Shown: positions 16,581 through 20,364 of the stretch, one piece after another | Layout: each line of letters begins with the position of its first letter | Numbering within the stretch: position 1 is the stretch's first letter | Source: Chara braunii | Lineage: Eukaryota > Streptophyta > Charophyceae > Charales > Characeae | Assembly (NCBI GenBank): GCA_003427395.1 | Contig: BFEA01000236.1 | Coordinates: 1,412,661 to 1,433,024, forward strand | DNA length: 20,364 bases | Direction of reading: 5' to 3' | The notes under the pieces: model-generated | Told to the model about the DNA's origin: nothing | The model's database searches: none | What the model saw: the letters and a program-made list of their open reading frames with translations, nothing else | Position numbers and translations under genes: made by a program

Positions 16581-17265
16581 AGACCATCAAAACTTATGGA
16601 AACCTGTCTAGCTCAGCCATTGGATATACACAAACACAGGGCACTACAATTTTTCTCTTCCTTGGTATGTGACTAGGCTGTCTAACCTAGTCGCTCTGAA
16701 ATGTTTTAAAATATCAAAGTTATATATAACTCTCTGCACCTTCGTCTTTTAAAGCAACATTTGACTGAACCGTTCAACTTAAAAACAAGGTTTAACCTGC
16801 CCCTTCTTACCACACGTTTATTTTTAATTTATACTCTTTTCAGTTGTGTTAAGCTATAGTAATACCATCCAAACTTATGGAAATATGTCTGACTAGCCTG
16901 TTCATAAGTATAAATAATATAAAAGTATAGACATATTTATCCTTTTTTTATTCCAACATGTGCGTGGCTCCAAACCAGAAGATATAAACTTATGGAAACT
17001 TGTATAGTCCTTCGCCTGATCTTCTCCTGGACTAAACAAAAAGAGTTACATCCATTGACAAACTTATGAAACATGTTCAATTCCTTTCAAAAACTAATAA
17101 AACATGAAGAATTTCACAAAGAAATAAGATAACCAAGCCATCCAAACTTATGGAAACCTCCTTGGTCCCTGAAAAGACAGCCACAAACAACCCTCGCAAA
17201 TCAGAGCAACCAGACCATCAAAACTTGTGGAAACTTGTCTGGTCCCCCAAACTTATGGAGACTTG
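16581..17265 (+). repeat. dispersed AAACTTATGGAAAC motif array
   Basis: Seven copies of a motif close to CCATCMAAACTTATGGAAAC followed by YTGTCTRGTCC, at about 16585, 16866, 16985, 17057, 17139, 17216 and 17249, separated by unrelated AT-rich sequence of 30-280 bp. The best copy (17213-17246) is flanked by CCAGAC and GTCTGG, which can pair. It may be the continuation of the array at 15619-16292. No coding capacity. Confidence 0.75.
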
Positions 17266-17269
17266 CCGA

Positions 17270-17828
17270 ACCCTTGGTTGACCCAGTCAAACGCATGAAA
17301 AACCACCCAACTCCCATCCTCCCTCCGTTGATGCATACCATTTTCACAATTTGTTTTCAGATAAACAATGAAAAAGAATCTGAAAATTGCATATGCATTC
17401 CTTTACTTAAGTCGAATTTGACAATTTCCTCACCCCCCGTGAAAAAAAAACCGTTATTGGTTTTCCCACACATGGGGCAAAAATAGTGCATTTGCATCTA
17501 TTTCCACCGAAGGCAAGCTGATATATGCAGACTCGCTAAACTCAGATATCTAAAAATAAAGGGGTCGACGAGATAGACTCTCCTTTTCAAGGATGATACA
17601 AGGCCGTTAAAAGACCGCATTTCTGTTATTTGAGACGAGATAGGTCGGCTTGACCTAGGCAGTAGGTGCTAGTAAATCAGGACAGGTTTGACATAGTTAA
17701 ATAAGTCATAGAATTCCTCCACATAGTTTAGTCTAGGAGAGAGTTTTTTCTTTGTTTCTTTTCTATTTTGGGGACGATGATTGAGGCTAAAGTGAGGTTA
17801 TTAACTTGTCATTTTAGAAGTAACACCG
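17270..17828. other. no recognisable feature
   Basis: AT-rich sequence with small open stretches only (for example 17235-17486 plus). No motif, tRNA or repeat recognised. Confidence 0.5.
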
Positions 17829-18538
17829 AATTCATCAAAACCTAACAAAACGACAAAACCTAACATTTTTTATAGAATGAAAAAGTACAACATCAAACTG
17901 TTACTTTTGACACATAAAAAATAATATTTTTAATTGTGTCCCAAGAAAGGATGCAAAAAAACGGGCAAAAAGTCTAGCAATTTTTAAAATATGCAAGTAA
18001 ATCATTTTTAGCAAAGAACGTGTTATAGGACTATAAATTGTTCTTAGTAGATTGACAAGCCTAAACATGACAATCCTTAAAAACTCGAAATATGTAAAAA
18101 AAAAAACAGTTTAGTGAATACTCATTTTTAAAACTCTAAGTCATTTTCAGTACTTGGTAAGAACTAAAATCTGTGAAAACCAATTTATAGATCTATAAAT
18201 CATATAAGTCATTTTTTAAGCCTACTGTAAAAACCTTGTCAAAAAATATATGCTATGTAAAAGACGAATTCAAACAACTTTTGCCTCGGAAACATCTTCA
18301 AATTCATAACCAATCATGATCTAAAATTAAGAAATGATAAAATATTTTAATAAAAAATAATATATTCGTCCATGTATGAAAGAACATATTCAAGCGAACG
18401 TATTCGTGAAAAGGACAACATATGGCGTGTTTGGGAGACCCTCCAATACGTTCATCGTGTTGCATACCTTATAGAACTATAAATATCATTTCTTTAGATA
18501 AAGAAAAAAAATGGAATATTTTGGTTCAGGAAGAAACA
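17829..18538 (+). mobile_element. TIR family, partial copy D1
   Basis: A 710-bp segment collinear with 18539-19250. It begins with a degraded terminus (GAATTCATCAAAACCTAACA) and shares AACCTAACATTTYTTATAGA, TATAGGACTATAA (18023-18036), AACAACTTTTGCCTCGG and TATTCGYCCATGTATG. It lacks the final 225-bp segment and right terminus and runs straight into the next copy, so it is a tandem partial element. Confidence 0.75.
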
Positions 18539-19496
18539 AACATGGGATTCGTGAAAACCTCACAATCGGAGAAAACCTAACATTTCTTATAGAATGAAAA
18601 AGTAAAACTCAAACTGTTATTTTTTACACAAAAAGAGAGCGTTATTAATCGTTTTGCGATAAAGGAGGCAAAAAATCAGGTGAAAAGTCTAGCGTTTTTC
18701 AAAATGTGCAAGACAACCCTTCCTTGCAAAATGCTTTTATATGACTATAAGTCATTCTAAGTAGATTGACAAAAAAATAGAGTTCAAACAGGGTAATTTT
18801 TAAGGATGATAAGACAAAATTGAAAGATGAAAAAAAAAACATGTTTTGGTGAATACTCATTTATAGGACTGTAAGTCAGTTTCCGCAGTTAGGTAAAAGC
18901 CAAACTCTGAACAAAATAATTTATAGGACTATAAATCACTTTTGAACTTATCAATAAAACCCTTATCAAAAAATATATGTCATTTAAAATAAGAATACAA
19001 ACAACTTTTGCCTCGGAGACACCTTGAAATTCTTAGCCAAACACGAGTTTAAAATAAAAATATAGGGAAAAAAATAAAACAAACAATAAAAAATATTATA
19101 TTCGCCCATGTATGGGAAACCATGTTCAAGCAAACGTATTCACGAACAGGAGAATATGTTTGCGCGTTCGAAAAAACCCCGAATAAATTAATCGTGCTAC
19201 ACATCTTATAGGACTATAAACACAATTTTTTTTAATAATAAAAATGAGAATATTTCAGTTCCTGAACCTACGATTCTTCACAAGGTCGTGATTTTCTATG
19301 AAAAAAACCGCTTTTTTCCTTGCCCCCTCCAGTAGTTTTGAAAAATTAATTTTCTGTTCTTTTTTTTGCGGATGTTTCACTTCACGTAGAATTTTGTTCC
19401 TGGAGGAGACCTGAAAAACGTACTATTATAATCTTGAATAGATTTCGTGCAAACCTAACAATTTGTTTTGTTAGGTTTTCACGAATCCTATGTTAA
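18539..19496 (+). mobile_element. TIR family, full-length copy D2
   Basis: The left end is ACATGGGATTCGTGAAAACC and the right end, inverted, is ACATAGGATTCGTGAAAACC. About 958 bp, with 710-bp and 225-bp parts in the same order as inverted copy C. It contains TTATAGGACTATAA at 18921-18934 and 19206-19219 and variants near 18738 and 18861. AACCTAACA and TGTTAGGTT face each other just inside the right end. Non-coding. Confidence 0.75.
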
Positions 19497-19722
19497 CAGT
19501 GTTTTGGAAGGTAGTGATTTTCTGTAAAAAACCTGCTTTTCTCCTCACCACTTGGAGTGGTTTTGAAAAAGTAGTTTTTTATTGCATTTTTTGCGGATCT
19601 TTAACTTCACCTAGACTTTTGTTGATGTAGGAGGCCTGAAAAACGTACTATGAGAATCTTTGAAAAATTTCGTGCAAAGCTAACAATTTGTTTTGTTAGG
19701 TTTTCACGAATCCTATGTTAAG
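19497..19722 (+). repeat. extra tandem copy of the element's 225-bp right end
   Basis: It repeats the last 225 bp of D2, including TGGTTTTGAAAAAGTAG, CCTGAAAAACGTACTA and the terminus GTTAGGTTTTCACGAATCC. The locus is therefore 710 + 710 + 225 + 225, an element with both parts separately duplicated. Confidence 0.8.
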
Positions 19723-19878
19723 TACAGTAGGATTTCGGAAAAGACTGTGTTTGTGGTTTCCGGCGGGCTCAAGCCTGTAAGCTAAACCTGCTGAAGCTGC
19801 CGGGATAACTCCGGGTGGAATCGTGAGGTCCCCGGCCTCAACTCATCGATTTTATGGAATAAAGGGAATGATTGTTTG

Positions 19879-19908
<30 letters not shown>
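19723..19908 (+). mobile_element. poly(A)-tailed segment, possible retroposed transcript 3' end
   Basis: AATAAA at 19858-19863 is followed 15 bases later by 30 consecutive A (19879-19908). This is the layout of a polyadenylated mRNA or SINE/LINE copy returned to DNA. The body upstream (19741-19857) is GC-richer than its surroundings. The 5' end is not defined and the parent gene is not recognised. Confidence 0.5.
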
Positions 19909-19910
<2 letters not shown>

Positions 19911-20097
19911 CCGACCGCCATATGGACGGTGAGAGAACTCATCTCTTGGGTCGCCCCATGTCACACATGATAGAAAACTCAGCGTTGAACTTACTCAACG
20001 CTGCCTTCAACGCTGCAAGTAGGACATGGCCCCCGTTTTCCATTTGGAAATAAAGCAGTTGCTTCAAAAAAAAAAAGAAGAAAAAAAAAGGGGATTC
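19909..20097 (+). mobile_element. second poly(A)-tailed segment
   Basis: AATAAA at 20049-20054 lies 11 bases before an A11 run (20066-20076) that continues as an A/G-rich tail. ATTCCGA occurs right after both poly(A) tails (from 19908 and from 20093), which could be a 7-bp target duplication around a SINE-sized insertion of about 180 bp. The body holds the stem-loop AGCGTTGA/TCAACGCT and two more copies of CAACGCTGC. Parent unknown. Confidence 0.4.
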
Positions 20098-20179
20098 CGA
20101 GAAGATTAGCTCAGCCCTTCTGCAGCAACGGGCCAAAATTGAGCCTTCACACGTAGTGTAACCTTGCCTGAGCAAACAT

Positions 20180-20189
20180 CTCTCTCTCC

Positions 20190-20234
<45 letters not shown>

Positions 20235-20364
20235 ACACACACACACACACACACTGCCTCTCTGTCTCTCACACACACACACTCCTGACTCTCTCTCTCT
20301 CTCTCAGACACACACACACACACTCCTGACTCTCTCTCTCTCTCTCAGACACACACACACACAC
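20180..20364 (+). repeat. compound (CT)n/(CA)n microsatellite with 41-bp higher-order unit
   Basis: Alternating CT and CA runs. From about 20281 a 41-bp unit starting ACTCCTGACTCTC and ending in CA repeats occurs again at 20322 and continues to the window edge, so the array extends beyond 20364. Confidence 0.95.

Noticed and set aside
15619-17265. CRISPR-like spaced repeats
   Set aside because: Spacing is irregular, copies are diverged and the context is eukaryotic.

Overview
This window looks like non-genic, repeat-dense nuclear DNA of a eukaryote, most likely a land plant. I see no intact protein-coding gene, no rRNA gene and no complete tRNA gene. The plant call rests on four things: a decayed non-LTR retrotransposon tail with a plant-style zf-RVT zinc-binding motif, several MITE-like inverted-repeat elements, a decayed trihelix/Myb-like fragment, and long arrays of degenerate AT-rich motifs of a kind known from large plant genomes. 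This is inference from motifs; no database search was possible.

Layout. 1-110: (AT)n repeat. About 110-450 (minus): decayed trihelix-like fragment. 450-1500: nothing recognised. 1525-2960: related TIR elements in direct and inverted copies, with two strong palindromes. 3028-3245: G-rich tract with quadruplex potential. 3491-3908: MITE-like element abutting a LINE 3' pseudogene (3908 to about 5250, minus). About 5352-7295 and 10757-12378: a large, roughly 95% identical inverted repeat. The spacer between the arms holds a run of eight stem-loops (7343-7601) and a 54-bp minisatellite (7912-8408). A second, older inverted pair (10100-10480 and 12430-12876) brackets the right arm. 13026-14052 and 17829-19722: copies of one TIR family with a recurring palindrome, TTATAGGACTATAA. 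14309-14745: TTAA-flanked TIR element. 15619-17265: two degenerate repeat arrays. 19723-20076: two poly(A)-tailed segments, each with AATAAA upstream. 20180-20364: compound CT/CA microsatellite.

Assembly quality. The window carries two laboratory artefacts. At 6525-6562 and 13577-13610 two Tn5 (Nextera-type) mosaic ends lie head to head, and each junction is flanked by a perfect direct duplication of local sequence (317 bp and 65 bp). These duplications are almost certainly not biological. Arm and element lengths given here include them unless stated.

The candidate for an undescribed system is the stem-loop-rich DNA in and beside the inverted repeat. At 7343-7601 eight different hairpins follow one another almost without gaps, and each repeat arm carries its own series, including one hairpin with a GCAA loop followed at once by T5. 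This could be a structured non-coding RNA or a fold-back element; the sequence alone does not settle which.
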